From positions 38,981,393 to 39,045,392 of the forward strand of contig NC_039361.1 in NCBI RefSeq assembly GCF_003573695.1: DNA of 64,000 nt, given 5' to 3'. Positions 1 to 12,831 of the stretch are shown in pieces. This DNA comes from Papaver somniferum. Taxonomy: Eukaryota > Streptophyta > Magnoliopsida > Ranunculales > Papaveraceae. The translations under genes were made by a program, and so were the position numbers. Positions within the stretch are counted from its first letter, which is position 1, and each line of letters begins with the position of its first letter. Below the pieces are notes generated by a model. It ran no database searches. It worked only from the letters and a program-made list of their open reading frames with translations, and had not been told where the DNA came from.

Positions 1-1199
1 GCTACGGATCTTCAACAAAGGTGATGCTAAACTTACAACCTTTGGGATCATTGGAGTACTTGGAAGTGACGAAGATTTCGAGGAATATTGAAGATTAGAC
101 ATGTGGAATATGAGCTACTAAAGTTTCATTATCTTTTTTGTATTCCATATGTATTGATAGTTTTGTCACTAAAAATGACAAAGGGGGAGATTTTTAGAGC
201 ATTGTTCAGTCGAACTCGCATGCGTTGCTATATCAAACATGTTTGTCAATGTTAGTGATCAAAACTATAAGTCTTGATTTCTAGTCTACTATAGCTAGGT
301 CTCGGACTAGGATAGTAAGTGTAGTTGAGCTCAAGGACTTCATGGGGATTCATCATACAAGTAGAAGAACTACTCAAGGAACCGGTGGAACTTCTCGACA
401 AAAAGGTATGTGAAGACTTGAACTTATCTATCACTCAAAAGACTATCTATTCTATCAACTACTTCTTGAGACAAAAATTCGTATGCTATATATAGACTTA
501 GGTTATACACATTTGGTATTTCGAGATGAGTATACCTCGCCTATCTATATCTCAAAATATGATTTGGTAAGCTTTTTGCTTTAACCAAGTTTATCTTTGC
601 CATGTGACGAAAGTCATGATCTGTTTCAATCACTTTGAAAATTGCTTTGACGAGAAATGGTGTAACAACTATATAACATCCTCTAAGAATGTTTCGATGA
701 TTAGAATGAGAGTTTAGATTACATAACCAATGATGGACATAAGTATTGTTGTGGAAACACATATGTGCATAAGTCTTATTCCTTGAACCAAAGTTTGCGA
801 ACTTTGTTTATCAAGAGAAACCGGAAGAATGGCTTGTTGCCAAGTCCGCGAATTTCCGAACTTCTTATCCCGAGAAATTCTGCTGGAGTTGACAAACTAG
901 TTGCGTGAGTGCCAGTCCGCGAACCGGCGAAAAGTCTTTTGCCGAGATTTTCTGCTGGAGTATGTAAACTCTGCCCGGTTGCTTAAGTCCGCGAACCTAG
1001 TGTGCGAACTTAAGAAGGTTATATATCTGAAGATGATTTCTGAACTTAAACTTATAAAGACTAAGGAATGCAATTTGCAAAACCGTGGCTATAAAGTTCA
1101 TGAACCGATTCAAGTGAATCAAATCATCTTTGCTTCAATTGTGTCTTGTGTAGTTACATAAGATTTCCTTGCAATTGAACAACTCTCTATCTAGTTCAA
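1..1199 (+). repeat. Partial 5' LTR of copia element A
   Basis: This is a near-identical direct copy of the 3' LTR, ending abruptly near 1199 where gypsy protease sequence begins. It corresponds to bases ~120-1320 of a 2712 bp LTR, so the distal half, including the TATA-like site seen in the 3' LTR at 10053, is missing. ORFs of 60-90 codons here recur identically in the 3' LTR and are not genes. Confidence 0.92.
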
Positions 1200-4129
1200 T
1201 GGAATTCGCAAAGTAACCTCCCATTTAGGCTTGTTGTCAGTACCATTAAAACCATATATCTTATATGTTGATGGTATAAGATCATTATCTCTTCCTCCCA
1301 TAGTTTTGTAAGTATGATAAAATAAGATGTTCACGGAGCTTACAGTATCGATTAGAATCCTATTAATTGCCCATGAATCTTCAGCTTCATCATTCTCATA
1401 TTCTTTCGGTTTTGGATTAATTTATAATTTTACTACCAATGGATTATCATGTACCTCTTCACCTTCGGGGATTTCTTCTGCGGTAAAAGAAATAATCTGT
1501 TTCTGTCATTCCTCCAGTGGCGAGATTTTCGCAATATTCATAATTTCTCTTCCATCATTATCTCTTGCGAACACTCTACTTAAAACATTGTCATGAAAAT
1601 CTTCAATTGTCTTGTATGAATGTATGCTAGAGTGACATAATAGATTCTTTGCTTTTGCACCAACTTCTATAAAGAATGTTTCTTTCTTTTTCATCGTGTT
1701 TACTTTGTGATGCTCTGGTGGTGGTGGCAATGGTTGAGATTGTGGGTGCCCTATAAAAAAGTGGTTTAGTTTTCCTTGATCTATCATTCTCAGAATAATT
1801 CTTTTTACATTTCTGCAATCATTTGTAGTGTGTCCATGAAAATGATGATAAGAACAGAATTCACGACTTCTGTGGTTTGGAGGTGGTTCCGTTCCCATGT
1901 TCCATGGTGTTGGTATATTCTCCATCAAAATTATAGCTTCCCATATTTTCTCCACACTTGCATTTAGAGGTGGCATCTTGATTTCTTCCCATACTACCTT
2001 GTGACCTCTTTGTCCTCTATTATAGTTTTGTCTTTGACCTCCATAAGTTTCTTGCGGTTGATCGAGTCTTTGAATCTTTTTATTTTCACCACGATTGTAG
2101 AAATTTATTTCTCTTTCATACTCCTCTTGATCTCGGCTTCCCATAGCCACCAGTTTCTGTTGATTGTTGTTCGTCACCTTCTCTTGTTGTATTTGCGAAG
2201 TGCTCACAACTGTGTTTATTAGTTTGGGTAATAAGCTTGCATTTGCTGCTTTTGAACTGGTGTTCGCAACTGGGTATGATTCCATTTCATTTTGCCTTTC
2301 CTCTAGAGCAATATATTCTTCCTGAAGTTCTCGCAATTCAGTTATTGTGATCGTATTCTTGACTCTGAAAATTTGGATATACAATAGGTTGGTTGCAAAC
2401 ATAGCATTGATAAATGATAAGATAAGATATCTCTAATCCACACGGCCAGCCATTTCGCTACACATAGTCCTCCATATTTTAGTTAGGTGCTTCAAACTTT
2501 AACCAATCCTTTGTTTTAATCCAAACACGTCTTCAATACCAGGCCGCGAAGAATTATCACTTATATATGCCCCCAGGAATATAGTCTGCAAATGATTGAA
2601 GGATGTTATTGTATTCTTTGGTAGACCTTCGAACCATTTTAACGCCTCCCCTGTTAAGCTGGATGCAAAATACTTGCATAATACGACATCATGATTTTCC
2701 CATTGTAACATGCACCTCACGTAGGCTTTAATATGTTGAATTGCACAAGTTGTTCCATCAAAAATGCTGGTTAATGCGGGCAAATTGCATTTCGGAGGTA
2801 TTCCTCCTAGTTGTACTTCCCTTGTAAATGGAGTTTTCGCAGCTTCTTCTATAGCTTCATCTAATTATCTTCTGCCTACCTCTCCTCTATTATTTATCAT
2901 TCCTCTCATTTATTCTAATTCTTTCAAGATTTGCTTATTTACACCTGAATTTTGATCCATTGGTCTTTTTAATTTCGCCTCCTTTCTTCTGCGTTCATGT
3001 CTTTCTTCTCTCGCGAAATTTTGCATTTCTTCTTCATCATCCTCATCTCGTCTTTTTCTGCGATTCCCTTCCTCATCTCTATCGTGAATTCACATATGAT
3101 GATGTCTCTCATTTTCCCCTCCATGATTTTGTTCATTTCTCATCAATTCCATTCGATGTCTTCATCCATCCTCTGTACTCTATCATACTCTTCATTGATG
3201 TTACCGTTATTCCGGTTTTGTGTTCGTCTTCTTTCTCGATTTTCGTGATTGTTCTGGCGAATTATTTCCTGAATCTCTTGTTCTTCCATTTCCGCTCTCA
3301 ATCTTTCACGTTCGCAAATTAAACGTGCTTGTTCAGCGTAATGTCTTTCAATTTCTTCTTCAATCGTTTGTTGATTTCTTTGAGCTTCTCTCTCATGTAA
3401 AATTCTCCTTTCTTCCTCTCGATTCCCTTCGCCATCTTGATTATTTCGTCCCTGACGTTGTCCATTCTCTTGATTTCTATCATTTTGCCTATCATCAAAA
3501 GTTTCATTTTGTGGAATGTAACGATCATCAGTTCTTTCTCTATCTTCGCGATGTTCTTCATTAGGATTTGATATTTCTTCTCGAATATTATTTCCAGCAT
3601 TAGCTGTGGGTGAATTTCGCCTCATCTCTCTTCTAGTCGATCTTGAATATGATTTTGTAATACTTCTCGATCTTCTACTCTGTAGTCTCATATTTTCCAT
3701 TCTCAATTCGTGATTTTGCCTTGTTAGATTTGCACGTTCTTCTGCCTCAGCTCTTCTTTCTTCATGTATTCTTCGTCTCAACGTTTCTAACGCTCCAATT
3801 TCCTCATCTCCATGAATTATTCCTTCATCTGCTTCTTGATTTCTCTCTACCTGTCTATGGTTTCTGGTTTGCTGCTCTTCTTCTACTTCTTCTGCGGAAT
3901 TTGATTGCCAAGTGTGTATACTCACCCTATCATAATCTATATTCCTTCCTTGTACTAGTGTTTGCTGAACTGGTGGTTGAATTTGATTTTCTACATTATT
4001 TCTCATTCTAGTAGATTCTCCCATTTCACTTCTTTCCCTTCCAGCAATTCTCTTGCTTCTTCTAACAGTAGTTGGTTGGTCTGATGTATTTCTTCTTCTA
4101 GCCATTTCTTCAATATTAATGAATTGCAA
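1200..4129 (-). pseudogene. Gypsy gag-protease remnant
   Basis: A 328-residue, Arg/Glu/Asn-rich, coiled-coil-like N-terminal gag part (4129-3143) is followed in another frame by a retrotransposon gag core (2783-2499) with the motif SSLTGEALKWFEGLP. A third piece (2402-1506) carries a CX2C/H-type finger, CSYHHFHGHTTNDC. After a stop near 1506 the protease begins (about 1500-1200) with ILIDTVSSVNILFY. The usual catalytic motif is DTGSS, so the glycine is now valine. The sequence ends in mid-protease at 1200. At least two frame breaks, the altered active site and the truncation make it non-functional. Confidence 0.85.
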
Positions 4130-4253
4130 GAGATTATGTAAAATTCTTAATCAATCACTCCAAATCTTCACAAATCTCAATATTAATCTTCAAATTTTTC
4201 TAGAATAATCTTCAATCTTCAATCCTTCCCTGTTTCTAGCACCATTATGTAGT

Positions 4254-4719
4254 TGCAGGAAATCCTACACTACACCCCTCACAAGATTTCATTAACATTC
4301 AACTCATTTTTGGATTAACAATTTTAATTTTATTGATCAATCTTTGAACAATCTTACAAGAAAAGATAAAGGAATCAAGAATAACCACTGCTCTAGATTT
4401 TCTTTCTCCTATTTACTTGCTTTTCACTCAAAAAAAATCTCCCTCCTTTCCTTTACCATTGAACGGCTATTTATAGGGAATTACATAGTGGATGACAGCT
4501 AATCTGTCCTTTATTTTCGGATATGACTTGCGACATTCTCGCAACCTTACAAATGTTAATCTCGCAAACTCTCTTATTTTCGCAGGACCATCACATTTTT
4601 CTCATGATTTTAGCTGAAGTCGTTTATTATGTCATTTCTAAAATTGTTCTGCGACGCTGTTGTGTTGTGTTGTTGATAATTTCGTTGAGGAATTATTGCT
4701 GCGAGATTCTGATCCTACA
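4254..4719 (-). repeat. LTR of the nested gypsy fragment
   Basis: On the minus strand it begins TGTAGGATC at 4719 and ends TTCCTGCA at 4254, so it has TG...CA ends and a length of 466 bp. A CTATAAATAGCC promoter-like box lies near 4469-4480 on the minus strand. A purine-rich leader containing TGGTGCTAGAAACAGG follows and may be the primer site. No partner LTR exists in the window. Confidence 0.65.
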
Positions 4720-4721
4720 AT

Positions 4722-7700
4722 ATGGACCATAAAGTCTCAATTGACGCATCTCCAGGTTTAAAAACCAAACGTAGGAAAAAGTCTGATAAACTGGTTACTT
4801 TTCAAAAATGGTTGGATGAACAAATCCGGATCAACTCTGGTCTTGTTGCAGAAATTGCAATTCTTAAGGATTTGATATCTTGTAAAAGTCCCTTGGTGAA
4901 TCTGAGTAACTCCAGTTGTTCCTATTTAAAGAATAGTCATAAATCATATGGTAATCAACGACCGGTTGTTATGAAAACTGATATGACTAGGAACCACTCA
5001 GACAAACTTGAAAGTCTTGGCACATGTTGGTGTTGTGACTTTTCCGATCACCGTCAACAAGTTTGTATGTCGTTTCAAAGGAGTCTAAATGTTGCAAGTG
5101 ATCTTTGTAAGAAAGCGAAACAACTTTTTGATACTCTGAAAGGACATACAAAACTATTAGGAAACTCTAAACAGAGAAGTACTAATAGTATGTGTACCTT
5201 TGCTTTAAGATCTACGTCTCCCTTTCAATGGTTTCTTGATAGTGGACGTAGTAGACATATGACAGGCGATCTCACATGGTTTGTTTCGTTATTGACTATG
5301 AAGGAGGTTATGTAACGTTCGGAGATGGGAGTTGTTGCTACATCAGCAAGAAAGGAACAATCAAACTGCCCGATGTTCCAGAAATCCATGATGTAGTATA
5401 CGTAAAAAGTATGACTGCTAATCTTATTTCTATTAGTCAAATTTGTGAAAAAGGCCATCGAGTTGTCTTCAATGCAAACGGATGTGACATTGTGACAAAA
5501 CTGGGAAAGTAATTTTTCAAGGAACTCGTGGTAAAAATAACTGTTATCTTCTCGATACTCAGTTCAGTAACCGTTACAATTTGACTAAGGTGGAATCTAC
5601 ACATCTTTGGCATGAGCGTTTTGGTCACATCAATTATCGTCTTCTAACTAAGATCATTAACAAAGAACTTGTTAGAGGCATTCCCAAAATCAATGAAAAG
5701 ATTGAAGGTGTATGTGGTGCCTGTCAAAAGGGTAAACAAACGAAAGTTCACCACAAATCATCTCGAGATATTCTCACTAAAGCTTCACTTGATTTAATTC
5801 ATATGGATCTATTCGGACCAATTTAACAACCCACTGTTGCTGGTAAGAAGTGTGCTTTAGTTATGGTAGATGATTACCCCAGATTCACTTGGGTTGCATT
5901 CTTATCTCGTAAGAATGAAACTCTTAGTGAATTCAAGATTATTCATAAAAGGATGCATAACGAACAAGGTCGCAAGCTAAAGAAAATTAGAAGCGATCGT
6001 GGAACTGAATTCAAAGACACCAAATTATTTGAATTCTGTGACGAACTAGGGATCATTCAACAATACTCACCACCTATTACTCCTCAAGACAATGGAGTTG
6101 TTGAAAGAAAGAATAGGAATGTTCAGTAAATGGCCAGGGTAATGCTCCATAACAAAATCTTACCATTAAGATTTTGGGGAGAAGCTGTTTTTACAGCATG
6201 TTACTTGGTCAACCGTGTGTATTTACGGTCTAAAACCCTTAACACACCTTATGAGTTGTGGTACGGAAGGAAACCCAACTTACACTATCTCAAGGTGTTT
6301 GGATATAAGTGATATATTCTGAAGGATCGAGAACATAAAGGGAAATTCGACACCAAAAGTGATGAAGGTATCTTTCTTGGCTATGCTTCCGATAGTCGTG
6401 GTTTTCGAGTGTTTAATCTCAGAACCCAAGTCATGATGGAATCTGCTAATGTTATCATCGAAGATATTTTTAACTTTCGTCATGATAATCCTCCTGCTGA
6501 ATTGCCTCCAACCGAGACAATTGAGAAAGTCAAAGAAATTCCAGAATCAGCTGAAGTTATCCCAACTGTTACTGATCCTGACATTTCTAGTGACGAGGAA
6601 AAGAGCACTGATCAAGCCATTCCTGACGAAAAAGAATGTGTCCCTCCACGACATCTCTGGGTTCAAAGGAACCATGACCCAACAATATTGTTGGAGGAAG
6701 AGATTCTACAGCTAAAACAAGAGGACAACTTCAGAATATGTGCAATTTTGGATGTTATCTTTCGCAAGTAGAACCAAGGAATATTGATGAAGCTATGAAC
6801 GATCCATTTTGGGTAAATGCAATGCATGAAGAGTTAAATCAATTTCAAAGACAAGACGTGTGGGAACTTGTACCTTGTCCCTCCAATATCAATATTGTCG
6901 GTACCAAATGTATATTCAAGAATATGTATGATGAATTTGGCACAATTGTCAGAAACAAAGCTAGACTTGTCGCTCAAGGATATTCACAGATTGAAGGGAT
7001 TGATTTTGACGAAACCTTAGCTCCCGTGGCACGCCTTGAGTCCATTCGAATTTTGTTAGCTCATGCTTGTTTTCTTAAAGTTAAGATGTTTCAAATGGAC
7101 ATAAAATCCGCGTTCCTAAACGGAATTTTAAAGGATGGAATTTACTTATCCCAAGAGAAGTATGCACGGGATCTTGTGACAAGGTTCAGTCTAGATAAGT
7201 CTTCTCCAAAATTGACACCTATGTCCACTACTGGTAAACTGCATAGTGATGAGAAAGGAGCAAAATTGGATCAAAAGTTGTATCGATCTATTATTGGTAG
7301 CCTTTTGTATCTTACCGCTACTAGACCTGATATTTCTTTCAGTGTTGGTTGTTGTGCTAAGTTTCAGGGGAATCCAAAAGAATCTCATCTTGCAGCTGCA
7401 AAAAGGATTATTCGATACATTAATCACACTTCCGGGTATGGGTTATCTTACACATTTGATACTAACACTGATTTATCTGCTTATTCAGATGCTGATTGGG
7501 CAGGATGTGTAGAAGACAGATAAAGTACATCATGAGGTTTCTACTAAGACTGAATCTTGTAGCTTGGCATAGCAAAAAGAAAAATTCTCAATCCCTGTCT
7601 ACATGTGAGGCAGAATATATTGCTGCTGGATCATGTTGTACTCAACTCATATGGATGAAACAAATGCTAGCTGATTATGAAGTTGATACTGGAATAATGA

Positions 7701-7936
7701 AGATCTTTTGTTATAACTCTGGTGCGATTCGAATCACTGAGAATCCCTTTGAGTACTCAAGAACAAAGCACATTGACATAAGGTACCATTTTATTCGTGA
7801 TCTCTATGAAAATGGTATCATAAGTATGGAATTTGTGCCTTCTGAACAACAATTGGCTGATATTCTTACCAAACCATTAGACACTGCTACATTTCAACAC
7901 TTTCGGAAGTCTATTGGTGTTGTTTTGGTTCATTAA
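4722..7936 (+). pseudogene. Copia gag(end)-pol polyprotein remnant
   Basis: Domains in order: a degenerate zinc knuckle (CWCCDFSDHRQQVC, about 5022-5063); aspartic protease with WFLDSGRSRHMTGD near 5229; GAG-pre-integrase with HLWHERFGHIN near 5600; integrase core with MVDDYPRFTWVAFL and NGVVERKN (5863-6129); RT start KARLVAQGYSQIEGIDFDETLAPVA... (6738 on); then RNase H with CEAEYIAAGS and TKHIDIRYHFIRD (about 7600-7900). Frames change at about 5300, 5515, 5825, 6129, 6312, 6770 and 7520. In RT the text goes from AFLNGIL straight to KDGIYLSQEKYARDL near 7130, so about 120 residues including the catalytic YVDD block are deleted in frame. Tandem stops and this deletion make it non-autonomous and dead. 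Confidence 0.93.
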
Positions 7937-8475
7937 GTGTTTCCATAACTCTTGCCCCTATGCTTATCTCTATCTTTTGGGCAATTGAGTTTGAAACTCC
8001 AGTAGGATTACTCTAGTTCAGTTTCTGTAGAGTTGTTTTTGTCGTGTTAGTGTCATTTTTCTTTTCAAAATCCTTTGTTTCTTTTGAAATTAAGGTCGCT
8101 CGTTTTTGTTCCCTTGGGAATGACATCAAATGGGGGAGAGTTCTTTTGAACTTGTGCTTAATGGTTATATCTTGAGGGGTGTGCGGCTGTGGAATTTTAG
8201 AGAGGTTATCTTGTATCTTTAAACTCCTTGATGAATGCTATTAGCTTCGGCTATATGATTACATCTAAATAATATGATGTGTGTTCTTTCTTTTTAATCA
8301 TGAAATGTCTCTTACGGAAATTTCATTATGATCTCGTTCTTTTACCTTTGCCAATTTTATTGACAAAAAGAGGGAGAATTAATATGTAGTTCACACTACA
8401 AATACATATGGTTTTTGGATCATTGTGTAAAGGGAAGTGGTTTCCATGTGAGACGGATTATTGACTAAGGGGGAG
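7937..8475 (+). other. Copia A 3' non-coding region and polypurine tract
   Basis: There is no open frame after the RNase H stop. Several G-runs (for example near 8130) precede the final purine tract AAGGGGGAG at 8467-8475, which directly abuts the TG of the 3' LTR. This is the expected position of the plus-strand primer. Confidence 0.75.
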
Positions 8476-11187
8476 TGATACATATCACCATAGTATTATT
8501 GTTAAAGTTGTGATACAATTGAACTTTGACACTGTCTAATAATACTATGACATTGTATAAAAATGATCGAGAATTATGTTTTCTCATTGTTATAGCTACG
8601 GATCTTCAACAAAGGTGATGCTAAACTTACAACCTTTGGGATCATTGGAGTACTTGGAAGTGACGAAGATTTCGAGGAATATTGAAGATTAGACATGTGG
8701 AATATGAGCTACTAAAGTTTCATTATCTTTTTTGTATTCCATATGTATTGATAGTTTTGTCACTAAAAATGATAAAGGGGGAGATTTTTAGAGCATTGTT
8801 CAGTCGAACTCGCATGCGTTGCTATATCAAACATGTTTGTCAATGTTAGTGATCAAAACTATAAGTCTTGATTTCTAGTCTACTATAGCTAGGTCTCGGA
8901 CTAGGATAGTAAGTGTAGTTGAGCTCAAGGACTTCATGGGGATTCATCATACAAGTAGAAGAACTACTCAAGGAACCGGTGGAACTTCTCGACAAAAAGG
9001 TATGTGAAGACTTGAACTTATCTATCACTCAAAAGACTATCTATTCTATCAACTACTTCTTGAGACAAAAATTCGTATGCTATATATAGACTTAGGTTAT
9101 ACACATTTGGTATTTCGAGATGAGTATACCTCGCCTATCTATATCTCAAAATATGATTTGGTAAGCTTTTTGCTTTAACCAAGTTTATCTTTGCCATGTG
9201 ACGAAAGTCATGATCTGTTTCAATCACTTTGAAAATTGCTTTGACGAGAAATGGTGTAACAACTATATAACATCCTCTAAGAATGTTTCGATGATTGGAA
9301 TGAGAGTTTAGATTACATAACCAATGATGGACATAAGTATTGTTGTGGAAACACATATGTGCATAAGTCCTCTTCCTTGAACCAAAGTTTGCGAACTTTG
9401 TTGATCAAGAGAAACCGGAAGAATGGCTTGTTGCCAAGTCCGCGAACTGCCGAACTTCTCATCCCGAGAAATTCTGTTGGAGTTGACAAACTAGTTGCGT
9501 GAGTTCCAGTCCGCGAACCGGCGGAAATTCTTTTGCCGAGATTTTCTGCTGGAGTTTGTAAACTCTGCCCGGTTGCTTAAGTCCGCGAACCTAGTGTGCG
9601 AACTTAAGAAGGTTATATATCTAAAGATGATTTCTGATCTTAAACTTATAAAGACTAAGGAATGCAATTTTCAAACCGTGGCTATAAAGTTCATGAACCG
9701 ATTCAAGTGAATCAAATCATCTTTGCTTCAGTTGCGTCTTGTGTAGTTACATAAGATTTCCTTGCAATTGAACAACTCTCTAATTAGTTCATTTGAACTA
9801 GTTATGGTGAAGAAGAACATGGTTGATATGAAATGCTCATATGGATAACCTTTTGGTTAACTATTGTTGAACAAACAATGTACACGTTTAGGTACGGTTA
9901 ACAAACTTAGAAGCATGCATTTCATTTGTGTATAACAAGCTAAGTTTTCGATCTAACAGTTGAGAAATATTAGCTTGAATCTAAATCAGGTTTTCATCTA
10001 ACGGTGGATATTGATTGCTTTGTTACCAAGGCAAAACCCTGATTTGAAAGACTATATAAGGGGACATCTAGCAACTCTGCAAAACTAATCCCCACACCTT
10101 ACGTGTGATACTAGTTTGCGTGCTAGAGTCGGTTCTCCGTTAACCTTTGGTTTTCTTCTTCTAAAACCAGGTTAAACGACTTAAATACTTCATTGGGATT
10201 GTGAAGCCAGACCGATACCACTTTTATCGTAGTTGTGTGATCTGATCTTGCATCTTCTATCGTACGAGTACAATCATATTGATTGGCTTGAGATTGATAT
10301 CTTCGATAGGCAAGATATAAAAAGTAATCACAAACACCTTCGTCTCATTGTTTTTGATTCCGCAACATCTTGTTTCGCTACCATACGATTAAGATTGTTG
10401 TGAGGTGATTGATTAATCTAGGTTGTTCTTCGGGAATATAAGACCGGATTATAAATTGGTTCATGTTCACCTTGATTATATATCAAAATACGGAACAAAA
10501 ACTTTAGGGTTTTTCAGTGGGAGACAGATTGATCCTTTGATAGACTTGTCTATGTGAGACAAATTTGTTTATTGTCAAAGCCTGCGATTTTGGATCGTAG
10601 CAACTCTTAGTTGTGGGTGAGATCAGCTAAGGGAATCAAGTGCGCAGTATCCTGCTGGGATTAGAGGCGTAGGGAGTACAACTGTACCTTGGATCAGTGG
10701 GAGATTGATTGGGGTTCAACTATAATCCAGTCCGAAGTTAGCTTGGAGTAGGCTAGTGTCTGTAGCGGCTTAATACAGTGTGTATTCAATCTGGACTAGG
10801 TCCCGAGGTTTTTTTTTGCATTGCGGTTTCCTCGTTAACAAAATTCTGGTGTCTGTGTTATTTCTATTTCCGCATTATATTTGTTTATATAATTGAAATA
10901 ATACAGGTTGTGCGTTTGAATCAATCAATTGGAAATCCGAGCTTTGGTTATTGATTGATATTGATTGATCCTTGGATATTGATCTTTAGTACTATCCAAG
11001 TTATTCCTTGTATTTGATTAGTACTCGCAGTTTCTGTTTGAGGAAATCAAATCAAGAGAGAGATATAAACTCGTTGATATACTTTTATTGATTGAGTCTT
11101 GTTGATTCTCTTAAAAGTATATTCGAGTTTGTCCATACAGATTGCTAAGTGAAATATTGGGTGGTGTTGTTAGACCCCGCTTTTTCA
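8476..11187 (+). repeat. Complete 3' LTR of copia element A (2712 bp)
   Basis: It starts TGATACATATCACC right after the purine tract and ends CCGCTTTTTCA at 11187, after which WD40 exon sequence resumes. TG...CA ends, a TATA-like box at 10053 and a conserved downstream module (GGTTTCCTCGTTAACAAAA at about 10825-10843) are visible. The region after 9793 has no counterpart in the truncated 5' LTR. Confidence 0.88.
10053..10060 (+). promoter_or_regulatory. TATA-like box in copia A 3' LTR
   Basis: TATATAAG lies in the expected U3 position of a long copia LTR, about 750 bp before the conserved U5-like module. The matching part of the 5' LTR is deleted, so this copy could only drive transcription outward into 11188 onward, which is antisense to the exons of the interrupted WD40 pseudogene. 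Confidence 0.5.
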
Positions 11188-12394
11188 GCTATTATGATTT
11201 ATTTCGAATTAGATGAAAAACATAACCAAGTCACGGCACTCTCATGACTCTTCAGCTTCATAGCTCTTGTAATCTGTTTGACTGATCAAGCCTTGGTAAG
11301 TATAATCTCCCATATCTTCACATCCACAGAAGACGCTGCAGCAGCAACTATTAACCTCCCGTTAGGGGATATTCTGGCCATACTGTTTTTTAGCTCGTTC
11401 TTGTCAGTGCTTCCCAAATTCTTCCCGCTCTTTCCATTCCAAAGAATGATATCACTACCCGCAGAACACGAAATAATGAATGGAGTTCCACCAACAGTGC
11501 CATAATTGGCAGTAGTTCCAGCAAGAGTTACAATAACGCTCGTCTGATGGCGTAGCCATTTCATTTCTGGAACAAGAGGTTTGGGTTGCTCATGCTTTCT
11601 GTAATTAGCTGTATTAGAACCAGAACTATATTGAGCTGCAACAACCACAAATGAATCTTCATTAGAGAAGCCAACTGTTGTTGGTTGTCCACCAGCCAGT
11701 AAATGGATTTTCACAACTCTACAAAATGAGAAGTAAAAATCTAATTGATCAACTTGGTGACGACTGATCAAGATAGTGATAATTCTGTAATAAATATCCA
11801 TAAACATACATACTTGAAGCTTGAACTCTGAACATTACCCAATTTGAAGACCCTGACAACCCCATCAGCACAACCTGTAAACAAAAACCAATTTATATTA
11901 AAAATTGAAGGAGAGTCTTAGTTTAACATGAAATCCAAATTAACTTGTCATCAAAATCATTAAAGTTTTCTAAACCGGACAAAGGAAACACGAAATTGCA
12001 ATGCTAATTGTTGTTTATACTTTATAGTTTATACTTTACAGTGCATCAGTTGCTAGCATTGTAAGACCAAAATCTGATTCCCAAACTTAAACTTAAACTG
12101 ACGACAATAAACAGTAATTTCACTTGTAACCAAATTTCGACCATCAGGCGAGAAACACAAAGCTACAACTGAATCTCCATGGCCACTCAAAGCATTTACA
12201 AAACATCGATGATTAGGTCGTCGACGTCCGATTTGATCCTGAAAATCAACATAAGTTGATCATATACTACTATCATATAATCCTTAGAACTCAATAATTT
12301 CTCCCAAACTAACTAAAATTGAGTTGAGAATTTAAACCTTGTGAGTTGGTTCTCGAGGTAGTAAAGAATATGATCCCTTTAATCTCTCGATCAT
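11188..12394 (-). pseudogene. Transducin beta-like 2 (WD40) pseudogene, copy 1
   Basis: Minus-strand exons can be placed by GT/AG borders: 12394-12338 (starts MIERLKGSYSLLPREPTHK), 12238-12124 (WD repeat with SGHGDSVVALCF), 11874-11814 (CADG...VFKLDNVQ) and 11718-11188. The family (plant TBL2-like) has WD repeats and an N-terminal anchor; its role is not well defined. This copy has a TGA at 11288-11286 in place of the Gly codon of copy 2, and has lost residues between SGSN and VTLAGT. Copia element A is inserted in the last visible exon, with the rest of the gene before the window. It is non-functional. It starts 437 bp from, and divergent to, the cyclophilin pseudogene. Confidence 0.85.
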
Positions 12395-12831
12395 CCTCTA
12401 CATTCGTCTTTCCGTCTTCGTTTTCATCATCTTTTTTTGATAATTATAATTCCTGATACTGAATCGAACCGAACCCCTGATACAGAAAAATTCAACTCCT
12501 CTTCCAAACCCCTTATAATTTTCCCATTCAATAACTACATAATGGACGGATCGAAGAATTTCCTTTTTGGGGGGAAATTCGTGTGTAAGCGGTAAAAGCC
12601 CAATCCACAGGTCCATTTTCTTAATGGGCCATGGGTCCTTTGTATTTTTAACACTCTCGAACTAAGGAGAAACATGAGTCTCTCTCGTCTCGTCTTCTTC
12701 AGTGTGCTTTCAGACTTGAGAAGGAGAGAGAAACTAGAGAGATCTCACTTCTCAGAGAGAAAATCCAGAGAGAAAATCAATGATGAGTGAAGCAGAAAAT
12801 TAGATTAGAAAAAATTAGATACAAAAAAAAA
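12395..12831. promoter_or_regulatory. Shared intergenic/5' region of divergent TBL2-cyclophilin pair, copy 1
   Basis: This is a 437 bp gap between two outward-facing start codons. The cyclophilin side (12680-12790) is rich in GAGA/CTCT runs, typical of plant 5' leaders. The same arrangement recurs at 32332-32736, so it is an ancestral divergent promoter. No clear TATA box is visible. Confidence 0.5.

Larger units (their letters stand above)
1200..4719 (-). mobile_element. Truncated Ty3/gypsy element nested in copia A
   Basis: Read on the minus strand this runs LTR (4719-4254), leader, gag (about 4129-1500) and the start of an aspartic protease, then stops abruptly at 1200 where copia LTR sequence resumes. 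There is no second LTR and no RT or integrase. The fragment replaces the distal 5' LTR, primer site and gag of the host copia element, so insertion was followed by deletion, or the two were joined by illegitimate recombination. The gag finger and protease style resemble the Tat/Athila side of gypsy. That subgroup is an inference. Confidence 0.85.
1..11187 (+). mobile_element. Ty1/copia LTR retrotransposon A, degenerate
   Basis: Positions 1-1199 are nearly identical to 8595-9793, which gives direct LTRs; the first ~119 bp of the 5' LTR lie before the window. Between them are copia-order domains (protease, GAG-pre-integrase, integrase, reverse transcriptase, RNase H), and a purine tract sits just before the 3' LTR. 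The right end falls inside an exon of a WD40 pseudogene, shown by comparison with the second copy of that gene near 29770. The element is dead: the 5' LTR is truncated, the primer site and most of gag are gone, pol has several frame breaks and the RT core is deleted. A reverse-oriented gypsy fragment occupies 1200-4719. The expected 5 bp target duplication (gctat on the right) cannot be checked because the left flank is outside the window. Confidence 0.93.

Noticed and set aside
252..762. Two short minus-strand ORFs near the window start
   Set aside because: They recur unchanged at 8846-9356 in the 3' LTR, so they are LTR by-products with no domain likeness.
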